Notes: generated by a model not told the origin, from the letters alone. Positions 24,345 to 33,527 are shown, counted from the stretch's first letter. The stretch is DNA of 64,000 nucleotides from Kutzneria sp. CA-103260 (GCF_018263855.1 NZ_CP073318.1:11160001-11224000); one strand, 5' to 3'. Translations and numbers: made by a program.

Positions 24345-26596
24345 GTGATCACCGGCCGCAGCACGCGATCGAACCCGACCAACCGTCGCGGGCCGGACAG
24401 TGTCACCGGCAGTGCGGCATGGATGTCCGCACTGGACCGTCCAATGCGGAGCTCCACCACGCCGGGGTCGACCTGTCGCTGTCCGGACAGCCCGGTGTAG
24501 CAGGTGAGATCGGCGTGCAGGGCGAAGTCGACCCGGACCGTGCCACCGGCCGGCAGGCTGACCCGGGCGAAGGCGATGAGCTGCTGCACCGGGCGGACCA
24601 CCTCGGCGACCGGGTCATGCAGGTACACCTGGACGACCTCGGTCGCCGGCCGGTCGTTGCCGTTGTGCAGGGTCACGGACAGCCGGCACTCGCCACCGGT
24701 CGGCCAGACCGGCGGGCACGAGACGTCCAGCCAGCTGACCGAGGCGTAGGAAAGCCCGTGCCCGAAGGGAAACAGCGGCGTCGGGTCGACACTGCTGACC
24801 TCGCTGCGCTGACCCAGCACCGAGGACAGGTAGGTGGAAGGGTGGCTGGTGCCGGCACGCGGGAAGCTGACCGGCAGCCGGCCGGAGGGATCGACCCGCC
24901 CGCTGAGCACGTCGGCGAGCGCGGTCGATCCCTCCTCCCCGGGCAGGAAGCCGCACACAGTGGCGGCCAGGCGGTTGACCTGCCGGGAGATCTCGTAGGG
25001 ACGGCCGACAAGCAGCACCAGCACCACGGGCGTGCCGGTGTCGAGCACGGCCTCCAGCAGTTCCTCCTGCCGTCCGGGCAGGCGGAGGTCGGCGGCGTCG
25101 CAGCCCTCGCCGGAGGTGCCGGCACCGAACATGCCGGTCCGGTCGCCGAGCACCACAACGCAGCAGTCGGCGTCCCGGGCGGCTGCCACGGCCGCGGCGA
25201 TGTCGGCGTCCTCGCCGCCGAGCACCGGACAGCCCAGGGCATAGGTGACGTCGTAGTCGCGGCGCAGCGCCTCGGCCAGGGTCGGCACGGAAAGGTCAAG
25301 GGGCACATCAGGATGGTGCTGCCCGACGTGCACCGGGAACGAGTAGCAGCCCATCACCGCGTGCGGGTCGTCGGCCCGTGGGCCGATCACGGCGACCCGC
25401 CGGCCGGGCGGCAGTGGCAACTCACCCTTGTTGTGCAGCAACACGATCGACCGTCGGGCCAGCTCCAGGGCCAAGGACCGGGACTCCGCCGGATCCAGGT
25501 CGACGGGGCCGGCGGGCTCGGGGGAGTAGTCGTCGTCGAGCAGGCCCAGTTCCCACTTCTGCGTCAGCACACGGGAAACCGCGCGGTCGATCAGTCCGAT
25601 GTCGACGGTCCCGTCGTCGATGGCGGCCAGCAGCGGTGCTCCGAAACAGTTCACGGTCGGCAGCTCGACGTCGATGCCGGCCCGCAGCGCCAGACCGGCG
25701 GCTTCCCCCGGTGTGCCGACGACCTTGTGCAACGTCTCCAGGAACGACACGGCGAAGTAGTCGGCGACGACGGTGCCGGTGAAGCCGTACTCCTCCCGGA
25801 GTCGTCGGGTCAGCAGGGATTCGTCGGCGGCGGCCGGGATGCCGTCGTTGTCGGTGTACGCGTTCATCACCGACCGCGCACCTGCCCGCAGCGCCATCTC
25901 GAACGGCGGCAGCAGCACGTCGGCCAGCTCACGCGGGCCCATCGACACCGGCCCGAAGTTGCGGCCGGCCCGGGACGACGAGTAGCCGACGAAGTGCTTG
26001 AGGGTGGCCACGATCCCGGCCGACTCCAGGCCGCGCACGTACGCGCTGCCGATCACGCCGACCAGGAAGGGATCCTCGCCGATGGTCTCCTCGACCCGAC
26101 CCCATCGCAGGTCCCGCACCACGTCCAGGACAGGCGCGAGCCCTTGGTGCACGCCGAGCGACCGCATGCCCCGGCCGATCGCCGCCCCCATCCGCTCCAC
26201 GATCTCCGGGTCGAAGGTGGCGCCCCAGCACAGCGGTGCCGGGAAGATCGTCGCCTGCCACGCGGTCAGTCCGGTCAGGCACTCCTCGTGCACCATGGCC
26301 GGAATGCCGAACCGGTTGGCCGCCATGATCCGCCGCTGGCTGCGGGCCAGCGCGCGGGCGCCCAGCTCCGGATCCACCGGCCGAGTGCCGAAAACCCGGG
26401 TCAGCTGGCCGATGCCGTGCCGGGTGGCGGTGTCGAAGTCGACCGGCTCGGCCGCCATGTCGTGCTGGTGCGGGGCCACGCCGCCGCCCTCGTCCACGCC
26501 GACCCAGATGCCTTGCAACTGGGCCACTTTCTCCGCGACGGTCAGCCGCGCCAGCAGATCGCGGACCCGGTCCGGCGGCTCTACCGCGGGGCGCAT
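24320..26596 (-). CDS. Glycoside hydrolase family 3 (beta-glucosidase/xylosidase-like)
   Basis: 758 aa, no signal peptide, so cytoplasmic. The N-terminal barrel has GxxPMVHEECLTG near 98-109, KHFVGYSSSRAGRN near 200-213 and the nucleophile Asp279 in TGTVVADYFAV. The second alpha/beta domain starts about 385 (RSIVLLHNKGELPLPPGRRVAVIGP) and the fibronectin type III-like domain covers about 640-720. It would hydrolyse oligosaccharides taken up by the divergent ABC importer. The start overlaps the LacI gene stop by 16 nt, giving translational coupling. Confidence 0.92.
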   Translation of the reverse strand: MRPAVEPPDRVRDLLARLTVAEKVAQLQGIWVGVDEGGGVAPHQHDMAAEPVDFDTATRHGIGQLTRVFGTRPVDPELGARALARSQRRIMAANRFGIPAMVHEECLTGLTAWQATIFPAPLCWGATFDPEIVERMGAAIGRGMRSLGVHQGLAPVLDVVRDLRWGRVEETIGEDPFLVGVIGSAYVRGLESAGIVATLKHFVGYSSSRAGRNFGPVSMGPRELADVLLPPFEMALRAGARSVMNAYTDNDGIPAAADESLLTRRLREEYGFTGTVVADYFAVSFLETLHKVVGTPGEAAGLALRAGIDVELPTVNCFGAPLLAAIDDGTVDIGLIDRAVSRVLTQKWELGLLDDDYSPEPAGPVDLDPAESRSLALELARRSIVLLHNKGELPLPPGRRVAVIGPRADDPHAVMGCYSFPVHVGQHHPDVPLDLSVPTLAEALRRDYDVTYALGCPVLGGEDADIAAAVAAARDADCCVVVLGDRTGMFGAGTSGEGCDAADLRLPGRQEELLEAVLDTGTPVVLVLLVGRPYEISRQVNRLAATVCGFLPGEEGSTALADVLSGRVDPSGRLPVSFPRAGTSHPSTYLSSVLGQRSEVSSVDPTPLFPFGHGLSYASVSWLDVSCPPVWPTGGECRLSVTLHNGNDRPATEVVQVYLHDPVAEVVRPVQQLIAFARVSLPAGGTVRVDFALHADLTCYTGLSGQRQVDPGVVELRIGRSSADIHAALPVTLSGPRRLVGFDRVLRPVITQVAIPTQ

Positions 26597-27588
26597 GTCG
26601 ACCCCCGCACGACGAGATGGGTGTCCAGGGTGACGTGGGTCTTGTCGATCTCCTCGCCGCGCACCAGCCGGACCAGCATCTCGACGGCCTGCCGGCCCAT
26701 CACCTTGATCGGCTGGTCCACGGTGGTCAGCGGCGGCATGTTCAGCGCCGACTCGGGGATGTTGTCGAAGCCGACCACGGACAGCTCCTCGGGCACGGCC
26801 AGGCCCAGCTCCGCGGCCACGTCGACGGTGGCGATCGCCGACACGTCGTTCGCCGCGAAAACCGCACTCGGTGGCGTCTCATGGGACAAAAGCCGCCTTG
26901 CCGCCGCCGCGGACACCACCGGGTCGTAGTCGCCGGGCAGCACCAGCGCCGGATCCACCGGCACGCCGGCGTCGGCCATCGCCTCCCGGAAGCCGCGCTC
27001 GCGCAGCCGGGCCGACTGGAGGTCCTCGCGCCCGGTGAGCATCGCGATTCGCCTGTGCCCCAGCGAAAGCAGGTGCTCAACGGCCAGTCGGGCGCCGGTC
27101 AGGTTGTCCGAGTCGACGGTCGGCAGGCCGGACGGGCCGGTGTGCGGGTCGACCGCCACCACCGGGGCGTCGAAGCGCACGTCGAGCACGCTCGGCGTGA
27201 CCAGCACGGCCCCGTCGACCAGGGTGCCGGACAGCCGGGACAGGTAGCGCCGCTCCCAGCCGAGCTTGTCCCCGGTGCGGCCGCCGGCCGAGTAGACCAC
27301 CAGCTCGTAGCCGGTGTCCCGGATCGCGTCGGCCGCGCCCTTGAGCAGTTCGGTGCTGAACGGCTCGATGTCGGCGACCAGGATGCCGATCACGTTGGTC
27401 CGGTGGTTGCGCAGGCTCTGGGCCACCAGGCTGGCCTCGTAGCCCAGTTCGGCGATGACCGCGCGGACCTTCGCCATGGTGTCGGCGGACACCCCGTAGC
27501 GGTCGTTGATGACCTTGGAGACGGTCGCCACCGACACGCCGGCGCGGGCGGCGACGTCCCGGATGGTGACCCGTGAGCTCGGCTGCAC
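26581..27588 (-). CDS. LacI-family transcriptional repressor
   Basis: 335 aa from GTG 27588 (MQPSSRVTIRDVAARAGVSVATVSKVIND). The helix-turn-helix and hinge (about 8-60) are followed by a periplasmic-binding-protein-like ligand domain (NVIGILVADIEPFSTELLKG, VLVTPS, HRRIAMLTGRED, SVVGFDNIPES). Upstream residues of the long frame are intergenic. Co-transcribed with the GH3 gene and divergent from the sugar importer; a dyad suited to LacI binding lies at 27613-27626. Ligand is probably an oligosaccharide related to the GH3 substrate. Confidence 0.93.
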   Translation of the reverse strand: MQPSSRVTIRDVAARAGVSVATVSKVINDRYGVSADTMAKVRAVIAELGYEASLVAQSLRNHRTNVIGILVADIEPFSTELLKGAADAIRDTGYELVVYSAGGRTGDKLGWERRYLSRLSGTLVDGAVLVTPSVLDVRFDAPVVAVDPHTGPSGLPTVDSDNLTGARLAVEHLLSLGHRRIAMLTGREDLQSARLRERGFREAMADAGVPVDPALVLPGDYDPVVSAAAARRLLSHETPPSAVFAANDVSAIATVDVAAELGLAVPEELSVVGFDNIPESALNMPPLTTVDQPIKVMGRQAVEMLVRLVRGEEIDKTHVTLDTHLVVRGSTCAPR

Positions 27589-27612
27589 GGCTCCGACGAT
27601 AGCGATGTAAAA

Positions 27613-27656
27613 CGTTATCGACAACGATTGACACGAGGTCGGGGCCGTCGCAGACT
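27613..27656 (+). promoter_or_regulatory. LacI operator and sugar importer promoter
   Basis: CGTTATCGACAACG (27613-27626) has the LacI-type CG-centred dyad with one mismatched pair. It directly precedes TTGACA (27628-27633), and a weak -10 CAGACT lies 17 nt further at 27651-27656. The position suits control of both the importer operon and the divergent LacI-GH3 operon. Confidence 0.6.
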
Positions 27657-27721
27657 GTGGCACCACATCTGGGCCAACGAGCCCGGTCCCGCCGGCCGAC
27701 GTCGTCAGGAGTGGACCTGTC

Positions 27722-28984
27722 ATGCGAAGCATCCGGCCGTTAGCTGCCCTGGCCGCCGCGCTGCTGCTCGCCGCGTGCGGCTCGACCGGAACCACCGGTT
27801 CCGGCGCGCTCACCTGGTGGCACAACGGCACTTCCGACCCGCTCAAGAGCCTGTGGCAGTCGGTGGCCGACGGCTACCACGCCGCGCACCCGGACGTCAC
27901 GGTCACCGTCGACCCGATCCAGAACGAGCAGTTCCAGACCAAGGTGCCGCTGGCCCTGCAGTCCGACTCGCCGCCCGGGCTCTACCAGCAGTGGGGCGGC
28001 GGGCAGGAGGCCAGCCAGATCAAGTCCGGCAAGGTGCTGGACCTGACCTCGTCGGTGTCGGGCTGGATCGGGCAGCTGGGCCAGGCCGCCGCCGGCTGGC
28101 AGGTGGACGGCAAGCAGTACGGCGTGCCCTACGACCAGCACGTCGTCGGCTTCTGGTACCGCAAGGACCTGTTCGCCCAGGCGGGCATCAGTGCGCCGCC
28201 GGCGACGATGGCGGACTTCGGCGCGGCCATCGACAAGCTGCGCGCCGCCGGTGTCACGCCGGTGGCCATCGGCAGCAAGGACCGCTGGCCGGACGCCTTC
28301 TACTGGGACTACTTCGCGGTCCGCGAGTGCGCCACCGACGTGCTCAAGCAGTCGGTCAAGACGTTGAAGCTGGACGACCCGTGCTGGCTGAAGGCGGGCC
28401 AGGACCTGGCCGCGCTGCTGGCCAAGAACCCGTTCCAGCAAGGCTTTCTCGGCACGCCGGCGCAGCAGGGGGCCGGCAGCTCGGCCGGCATGGTGGCCAA
28501 CGGGCAGGCCGCGATGGAGCTCCAGGGCGACTGGGAGCCCGGCACCATGGCGTCGCTGACCGAGGACAAGGACTTCGCCGGCAAGCTCGGCTGGTTCCCG
28601 TTCCCCACGGTCGAAGGCGGAGCCGGCGACCCGGGCGTGACCCTGGGCGGCGGCGACGGCTTCTCCTGCACCACGGCCGCCCCGCCGGCCTGCCCCGACT
28701 TCCTCAAGTACATCGCCAGCACGGACGTGCAGACCAAGTTGGCGGCCGCCGGCATCGGGCTGCCGGTCAACCCGGACGCCGCCTCGGCGCTGAAGGACCC
28801 GACCCTCAAGGCGGTCTTCGACTACAGCCGCAAGGCGACTTATGTGCAGACCTACTTCGACGTGGCCATGCCGACCGCCGTCGGGCAGGCGCTCAACGAC
28901 GCCATCGCCAACTTCATGGCGGGCAAGGGAACCCCGGCCGGCATCGTGCAGTCGGTCGGCCAGGCGGCGACGGGGGACCGGTGA
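27722..28984 (+). CDS. Sugar ABC transporter substrate-binding lipoprotein
   Basis: 420 aa. Lipoprotein signal MRSIRPLAALAAALLLAACGS with lipobox LAAC at about residues 17-20. The rest is a family 1 extracellular solute-binding protein (LTWWHNGT, YQQWGGGQEA, YGVPYDQHVVGFWYRKDLF, AMELQGDWEPG, GDPGVTLGGGDGF). First gene of a three-gene importer operon with coupled starts; the ATPase is not encoded here, as is common when a shared MsiK-type ATPase serves several sugar importers. Confidence 0.92.
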   Translation: MRSIRPLAALAAALLLAACGSTGTTGSGALTWWHNGTSDPLKSLWQSVADGYHAAHPDVTVTVDPIQNEQFQTKVPLALQSDSPPGLYQQWGGGQEASQIKSGKVLDLTSSVSGWIGQLGQAAAGWQVDGKQYGVPYDQHVVGFWYRKDLFAQAGISAPPATMADFGAAIDKLRAAGVTPVAIGSKDRWPDAFYWDYFAVRECATDVLKQSVKTLKLDDPCWLKAGQDLAALLAKNPFQQGFLGTPAQQGAGSSAGMVANGQAAMELQGDWEPGTMASLTEDKDFAGKLGWFPFPTVEGGAGDPGVTLGGGDGFSCTTAAPPACPDFLKYIASTDVQTKLAAAGIGLPVNPDAASALKDPTLKAVFDYSRKATYVQTYFDVAMPTAVGQALNDAIANFMAGKGTPAGIVQSVGQAATGDR

Positions 28985-29859
28985 CCCGCAGGCTCGAACT
29001 GGCCCTGCTGCTCGGTCCCGCGCTGCTGCTGTTCGTCGGCTTCGTGCTTGCGCCCATCGGCGTCGCCGCGTACTACAGCCTCTACGACTGGCAGGGTTTC
29101 GGCTCGCTGACCGACTTCGTCGGCCTCGGCAACTACCGGGACGTGCTGACCGGCGCCGTGTTCCAGGGCGCCGTTCTGCACAACCTGGTGATCGTCGTGC
29201 TGTCGCTGGTCGTCCAGCTGCCGATCAGCGTGTCGATGGCGTTGCTGCTCAACCGAAAGCTGCGCGGCCGGGCCGTCCTGCGGCTGGTGGTGTTCGCCCC
29301 GTACGTGCTGTCCGAGGCCACCACCGCGGTCATCTGGCTGCTCATCCTGCAACCCGGCGGCTTCGTCGACCAGGTGCTGTCGGCGTTCGGCCTGCACGGC
29401 CTGATCCATCAGTGGCTGGCCGATCCCCGGGTCGTGTTGCTCACCCTGTTCGTGGTGATCACGTGGAAGTACATCGGCTTCGGCATCATCCTGCTGCTGG
29501 CCGGTCTGCAGGGCATCCCCCGCGAGCTCCGCGAGGCCGCCGCCCTCGACGGCGCCTCGGCCTGGCAAGCCACCCGTCGGGTCGTGCTTCCCTTGCTGGG
29601 CCCCACCGTCCGCATCTGGATCTTCCTCAGCGTGATCGGGTCGCTCCAGCTGTTCGACGTCGTCTGGATCATGACCCTCGGCGGCCCGGCCAACGCCTCC
29701 ACGACCATGGCCACCTACCTCATCGACCACGGCTTCAAACGCTACGAGTTCGGCTACGGCAGCGCGGTCGCGGTGGTGCTGTTCATCATCTGCTTCGCGT
29801 TCGCCCTGGTGTACCAGCGGTTCGCGCTGCGGCGGGACACGGAAGGGGCGCTGCGATGA
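28981..29859 (+). CDS. Sugar ABC transporter permease (MalF-like)
   Basis: 292 aa from GTG 28981, overlapping the previous stop as GTGA; the longer frame through the lipoprotein gene is rejected. Six membrane segments and the EAA loop GIPRELREAAALDGASAWQATRRVVLPLLGPT near residues 175-205, the contact site for the ATPase. Forms the transmembrane pore with the next gene product. Confidence 0.92.
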   Translation: MTRRLELALLLGPALLLFVGFVLAPIGVAAYYSLYDWQGFGSLTDFVGLGNYRDVLTGAVFQGAVLHNLVIVVLSLVVQLPISVSMALLLNRKLRGRAVLRLVVFAPYVLSEATTAVIWLLILQPGGFVDQVLSAFGLHGLIHQWLADPRVVLLTLFVVITWKYIGFGIILLLAGLQGIPRELREAAALDGASAWQATRRVVLPLLGPTVRIWIFLSVIGSLQLFDVVWIMTLGGPANASTTMATYLIDHGFKRYEFGYGSAVAVVLFIICFAFALVYQRFALRRDTEGALR

Positions 29860-30674
29860 CCAAACCCGCCACCGTCATCGCCTATCTCGCCGCCGTCCTC
29901 GTCCTCGGCATCACCGTGGTGCCACTGCTGTTCGTCGTGATCGGCGGCTTCCGCACCACCGCCCAGGTCAACGCCGCCCCGGTCGGCTGGCCGAGTCCCT
30001 GGGTGGTCGACAACTTCACCGCCATCCTCGGGGCATCCGCGTTCTGGCAGTTCCTGTGGAACAGCGCCGTGATCGCCGTGATCGCCACGGCGCTGGCGGT
30101 GGGGTTCGGGGCGATGGCGGGATTTGCCCTGTCGCGCTACCGGTTTCCCGGCCGGGAGGCGCTGTACGGTCTGTTCACCATCGGCCTGCTGTTCCCGCTG
30201 GCCGTGGCGTCGCTGCCGCTCTACCTCCTGCTGCGGCAGATCGGCTTGCTGGAGAACCCGCTGGGAGTGGCGATTCCGGAGGCGGCCTTCTCGCTGCCGG
30301 TGACGATCCTCATCCTGCGGCCTTTCATGCTGGAGATACCCCAGGAGGTAGAGGACGCGGCGGTCCTGGACGGGGCGTCGCGGATGGGGTTCTTCTGGCG
30401 GATCCTGCTGCCACTGTCGATGCCGGCGCTGAGCACCGTGACAGTGCTTGCCTTCGTCACCAGCTGGAACGCCTACCTGTTGCCGCTGCTGGTGTTCAAC
30501 GACCAGTCGCACTTCACGCTGCCGCTCGGGGTGGCGACCTTCCAGTCCCAGTACTCCCAGGACACGGCTCGGATCCTGGCCTTCACCACCCTGTCGATGG
30601 TGCCGGCGCTGGGCGTGTTCGTGCTGGCCGAACGCCGCATCGTCGGCGGCCTCAGCGGTTCGGTGAAGGGCTGA
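29856..30674 (+). CDS. Sugar ABC transporter permease (MalG-like)
   Basis: 272 aa, ATGA overlap with the preceding permease. Six membrane helices; EAA loop EIPQEVEDAAVLDGASRMGFFWRILLPL near residues 160-185. The carbohydrate importer CUT1 pattern (one binding protein, two permeases, no ATPase) is complete in this operon. Confidence 0.92.
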   Translation: MTKPATVIAYLAAVLVLGITVVPLLFVVIGGFRTTAQVNAAPVGWPSPWVVDNFTAILGASAFWQFLWNSAVIAVIATALAVGFGAMAGFALSRYRFPGREALYGLFTIGLLFPLAVASLPLYLLLRQIGLLENPLGVAIPEAAFSLPVTILILRPFMLEIPQEVEDAAVLDGASRMGFFWRILLPLSMPALSTVTVLAFVTSWNAYLLPLLVFNDQSHFTLPLGVATFQSQYSQDTARILAFTTLSMVPALGVFVLAERRIVGGLSGSVKG

Positions 30675-30695
30675 TCGGCCGAAAGTCATAGCCGG
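30675..30695 (+). promoter_or_regulatory. Shared 21-bp upstream element, copy A
   Basis: A 21-nt sequence beginning TCGGCCGAAAGTCATAG, identical to 36116-36136. Downstream both copies continue with CAGAGGCGGG and CCGGC at similar spacing. Located 53 nt before the start of the lipoprotein gene. Probably a promoter with a common activator site; the two-component system at 34314-36079 is the obvious candidate. Confidence 0.6.
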
Positions 30696-30748
30696 GTCTG
30701 GCTGCAGGCAGAGGCGGGGCCGGCACGGGGCGGACGAGTATTCCGGTC

Positions 30749-31129
30749 ATGACGAACACTCGCCTGCTCCCCGCGCTGGCCCTGCTCGCGACCGGCGGCC
30801 TGCTCGCGGCCTGCGGCGGCAAGAGCTACACCTACGAGGTCGCGGTCCAGGTCGACGGCCAGGGCAGCGCGCAGATCACCATCGAGTACCCGACTCAGCC
30901 CGGCAACTCCGACAACAAGACCCCGGCCAGCACCCCGACGACCGCCACCACCACCGAAACCCTGCCGTTCCACCGCATGCTGCTCGCCGCCGGCCTCGGC
31001 CACGTCTCCGTCGCGGCCAAGTCCGCCGACGGCAAGCCGGTCAGCTGTGCGATCACCGTGGAGAAGGACACCCCGGTCAAGGGCACGGCCAAGTGCGACG
31101 CCGACATCACCGAGAGCACGGCCAACTGA
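30749..31129 (+). CDS. Small lipoprotein, MmpS-like
   Basis: 126 aa. Lipoprotein signal with lipobox LAAC (about residues 18-21). The mature part begins with YTYEVAVQVDGQGSAQITIEY, a beta-rich start like MmpS-type extracytoplasmic proteins, interrupted by a Thr/Pro-rich linker, and contains two Cys (SCAIT, AKCDAD) that could form a disulfide. Function unknown. Its promoter shares a 21-bp element with the FtsX-type exporter operon at 36189, suggesting a common cell-envelope response. Confidence 0.75.
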   Translation: MTNTRLLPALALLATGGLLAACGGKSYTYEVAVQVDGQGSAQITIEYPTQPGNSDNKTPASTPTTATTTETLPFHRMLLAAGLGHVSVAAKSADGKPVSCAITVEKDTPVKGTAKCDADITESTAN

Positions 31130-31135
31130 TGATTC

Positions 31136-31966
31136 TCAGCGGAAATCGTCAGCGTGGCTGATGGCCCACTGGGCATAGCTGTGCGCCGGCGCACCGGTGA
31201 TCTTCTCGACGATGGACGAGGTCGGGGCCGGCACGCGGGCGGCGGCCGCCCACTGGCCCACGATCGCCGCCGCCACAACCGGATGCATCGTCCGGCCGAC
31301 CTCCGCGCGGGCCTCATCCTCGGAGACGTGCTCGATCCCGATGGTGCGTCCGATGGCGTCACCGATGTGCTCGACCTGGCGTTGCAGGGTCAGGGATTCG
31401 GCCCCGTAGATGGTGTACGCCTGGTGCGAATGGCCCGGCTCGGTCAGGGCGGCCACCGCGAGCGCGGCGATGTCCTTCTCGTGCACCGGCGCCGTCCGGG
31501 CCAGTGGATAGGGCAGGCGGACGACGTTGTCGGCGCGGATCGAGCCGGCCCACCAGGTGCGAGTGTTGGTGGCGAAGCTCCCCGGCCGCAGGAACGTCCA
31601 GTCCAGTCCGGCTCGTTGGACGGCCTGTTCGATCGCGCGGTTCACGCGGGGGACCGGGTGGTCGGCGTCCGGGTCCAGCACCGACACCGACGACAGCAGC
31701 ACCACCTGCCGGATCCCCGCGGCCGCGGCCGCCGCGAGGACCTTTTCGGTGTCGTACGGCTGCTGGGGATCGAGCATTCCGTACAGGAACATCCGGTCCG
31801 CGCCGTCGAACGCCGCCGGCAGCGTCTCGGGGTGATCGAGGTCGGCCTGGACGGTGTCCGGCCCGGGGGTTCTGCTGACTGCTCTGACCTGCGCGCCGGC
31901 GGCCAGCAGGCCGTCGACCACGTGCCGGCCCACGTTGCCGCGAGCGCCGAAGACGACTGTCGTCAT
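31136..31966 (-). CDS. NmrA-like NAD(P)-binding protein
   Basis: 276 aa. MTTVVFGARGNVGRHVVDGLLAAG holds the GARGNVG cofactor motif; VRAVSRTPG suggests NADP; RTAPVHEKDIAALAVAALTE is the NmrA-family signature; the C-terminus HSYAQWAISHADDF is common in NmrA-type oxidoreductases and parallels the ECF41-linked protein at 22861. Second gene of an operon after the reductase at 31982-32863 (15-nt gap), under the TetR operators at 32880-32934. Confidence 0.85.
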   Translation of the reverse strand: MTTVVFGARGNVGRHVVDGLLAAGAQVRAVSRTPGPDTVQADLDHPETLPAAFDGADRMFLYGMLDPQQPYDTEKVLAAAAAAGIRQVVLLSSVSVLDPDADHPVPRVNRAIEQAVQRAGLDWTFLRPGSFATNTRTWWAGSIRADNVVRLPYPLARTAPVHEKDIAALAVAALTEPGHSHQAYTIYGAESLTLQRQVEHIGDAIGRTIGIEHVSEDEARAEVGRTMHPVVAAAIVGQWAAAARVPAPTSSIVEKITGAPAHSYAQWAISHADDFR

Positions 31967-31981
31967 GACGAGAACCTCCGC

Positions 31982-32863
31982 TCAGGCCTGGATGTTTTCG
32001 AGGTCGGCCAGCAGGCTCGGGTGCTTCGGCTGCCAGCCGAGCACCTGCCGGGTGTGGGCGCTGGACGCCGGCTGGTCGGCGGCGAAGATGACGCCGAGCG
32101 GGCCGTAGGTCTCCGCCGGCACGGACTCGACGGGCAGGCCCAGCCGTCGGCCGATGACCGCCGCGATGTCGCGCACCTGGTCGCCCTCGTCGTCCACGGC
32201 ATGCCAGGAGGTGCCGGCTTCCGCCTGCTCCAGGGCGAGCCGGAACAGGACCGCGGCGTCGAGGGCGTGCACAGCCGGCCAGCGCTGCGTGCCGTCGCCC
32301 GGGTAGCCGGACACCCCGCTCTGACGCGCGATCCCGGTCAGCACGCCGGCGAATCCGCCCGTTCCCTCGTTGTGGACGGTCCGTGGCAGGCGGACGGCCG
32401 AGCTCCGCACCCCGCGCGAGGCCAGGCCCAGGACTCCGGCGACCGCACGGCCGCGACCGCCGACCGGTCCCTCGGTCGGAATGGGGTCGGTCTCGGTGGA
32501 GGCGCGGCCTGGCACGGCGGGCGTGCCCGAGCAGGCGACGAAGGGCCGGTCGCTGCCGACGAGTGCCTCGCCGAGCGTGGCTAACGCGGTGCTCTCCTCG
32601 GCGACTGCGTTGGCCAGGGCCGCGGGGCTGCTGAAGTCGTTCGCGAAGGCCAGGTGGATCACGCCGTCGGCCTGGGCGGCGCCGGCCCGCAGCACGTCCA
32701 GGTCGGCCAGGCCGCCCCGGATCGGCTCGGCGCCGGCCGTCGAGGCGGCCCGCGCGGAGGCGTCGGAGCGGGCGAGGGCGAGGACGGTGTGGCCGTTGCC
32801 GATCAGCTCGGCGACGACGGCGGACCCGATCAGCCCGGTGCCGCCGGTGATGAAGACGCGCAT
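31982..32863 (-). CDS. NAD-dependent epimerase/dehydratase-like oxidoreductase
   Basis: 293 aa from ATG 32863 (MRVFITGGTGLIGSAVVAELIGNGH), with GGGAGA 7 nt upstream. Extended-SDR cofactor motif GGTGLIG at 7-13; VIHLAFANDF near 77; later SSAVRLPRTVHNEG and WPAVHALDAAVLFRLALE. The typical YxxxK dyad is not clear, as in many 3-beta-HSD-like family members. First gene of an operon with the NmrA-like gene, divergent from a TetR gene. Confidence 0.87.
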   Translation of the reverse strand: MRVFITGGTGLIGSAVVAELIGNGHTVLALARSDASARAASTAGAEPIRGGLADLDVLRAGAAQADGVIHLAFANDFSSPAALANAVAEESTALATLGEALVGSDRPFVACSGTPAVPGRASTETDPIPTEGPVGGRGRAVAGVLGLASRGVRSSAVRLPRTVHNEGTGGFAGVLTGIARQSGVSGYPGDGTQRWPAVHALDAAVLFRLALEQAEAGTSWHAVDDEGDQVRDIAAVIGRRLGLPVESVPAETYGPLGVIFAADQPASSAHTRQVLGWQPKHPSLLADLENIQA

Positions 32864-32879
32864 GGCGCTCTCCCGTGAG

Positions 32880-32901
32880 TGATGGGACTCTTGTCTCATC
32901 A
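32880..32901. promoter_or_regulatory. TetR operator 1
   Basis: TGATGGGAC TCTT GTCTCATCA: 9-nt arms with one mismatch. The half-site GTGATGGGAC is repeated exactly at operator 2, 33 bp away (about three helical turns). It lies 17 nt before the reductase start and covers its promoter region. Confidence 0.65.
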
Positions 32902-32912
32902 CCGTAGCAGAG

Positions 32913-32942
32913 TGATGGGACAAAGATCCCGTCGCATATGAT
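32913..32942. promoter_or_regulatory. TetR operator 2 and TetR -10
   Basis: TGATGGGAC AAAG ATCCCGTCG (32913-32934) is a second, weaker dyad. TATGAT at 32937-32942 is a near-consensus -10, 7 nt before the TetR ATG at 32949, so that gene is probably leaderless and autorepressed. Confidence 0.6.
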
Positions 32943-32948
32943 GGTCCC

Positions 32949-33527
32949 ATGGGTCGATGGGAGCCGGGCGCGCGTGAGCGCCTCGTCATGGCGGCCGTCG
33001 ACCTGTTCACCGAGCAGGGCTACGACGCCACGACGGTGGCGCAGATCGCCGAGCGCGCCGGGGTCACCAAGAGCACCTTCTTCCGGCACTTCCCCGACAA
33101 GCGCGAGCTGCTGGTCGCCGGGCAGGAGACGCTGAGCCAACTGCTGACCGAGGGCATCGCCGAGGCGCCCGCCGACGCCAGCCCGCTCGAGGCGGTCGCC
33201 GCCGGTCTGGAGCGCGCCTCGACCGCGATGGGCCCGATGAGCCGGGAGATCGCCCCCCGGCTGAAGGCGGCCGTCGCCGCCTGCCGCGAACTCCAGGAGC
33301 GCGACGCGCTCAAGAGCGTCAGCCTCGCGGCCGCCATGACCGCTGCCCTGGTCGCCCGCGGCGTGCCCGATCCGACCGCCGCCCTCGCCAGTGAGCTCGG
33401 TGTCCTCGCCTTCAAGCGGGGGTACGCCGAATGGTCCGAAGGTGACCGTGCCGTCGAGGACGGGCTCGTCGCCCATCTCTTGGCGGCCCTCGACGAGCTG
33501 CGCGCGGCGAGCGCGTCGCTGGGCTGA
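32949..33527 (+). CDS. TetR-family regulator
   Basis: 192 aa. The N-terminal helix-turn-helix RERLVMAAVDLFTEQGYDATTVAQIAERAGVTKSTFFRHFPDKRELL (written in parts: helices about residues 8-52) is standard TetR. The C-terminal ligand domain is Ala-rich helical. Divergent from the two-gene oxidoreductase operon and flanked by two matching operators, so it should repress both directions until a ligand binds. Confidence 0.92.
   Translation: MGRWEPGARERLVMAAVDLFTEQGYDATTVAQIAERAGVTKSTFFRHFPDKRELLVAGQETLSQLLTEGIAEAPADASPLEAVAAGLERASTAMGPMSREIAPRLKAAVAACRELQERDALKSVSLAAAMTAALVARGVPDPTAALASELGVLAFKRGYAEWSEGDRAVEDGLVAHLLAALDELRAASASLG

Noticed and set aside
24419..26929. 836-codon plus-strand frame over the GH3 gene
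   Set aside because: Antisense shadow of the GH3 gene, which has all family motifs.
27628..29859. 743-codon frame that would fuse the solute-binding region to the permease
   Set aside because: Only the part from GTG 28981 is permease; the upstream part is an out-of-frame shadow of the lipoprotein gene.
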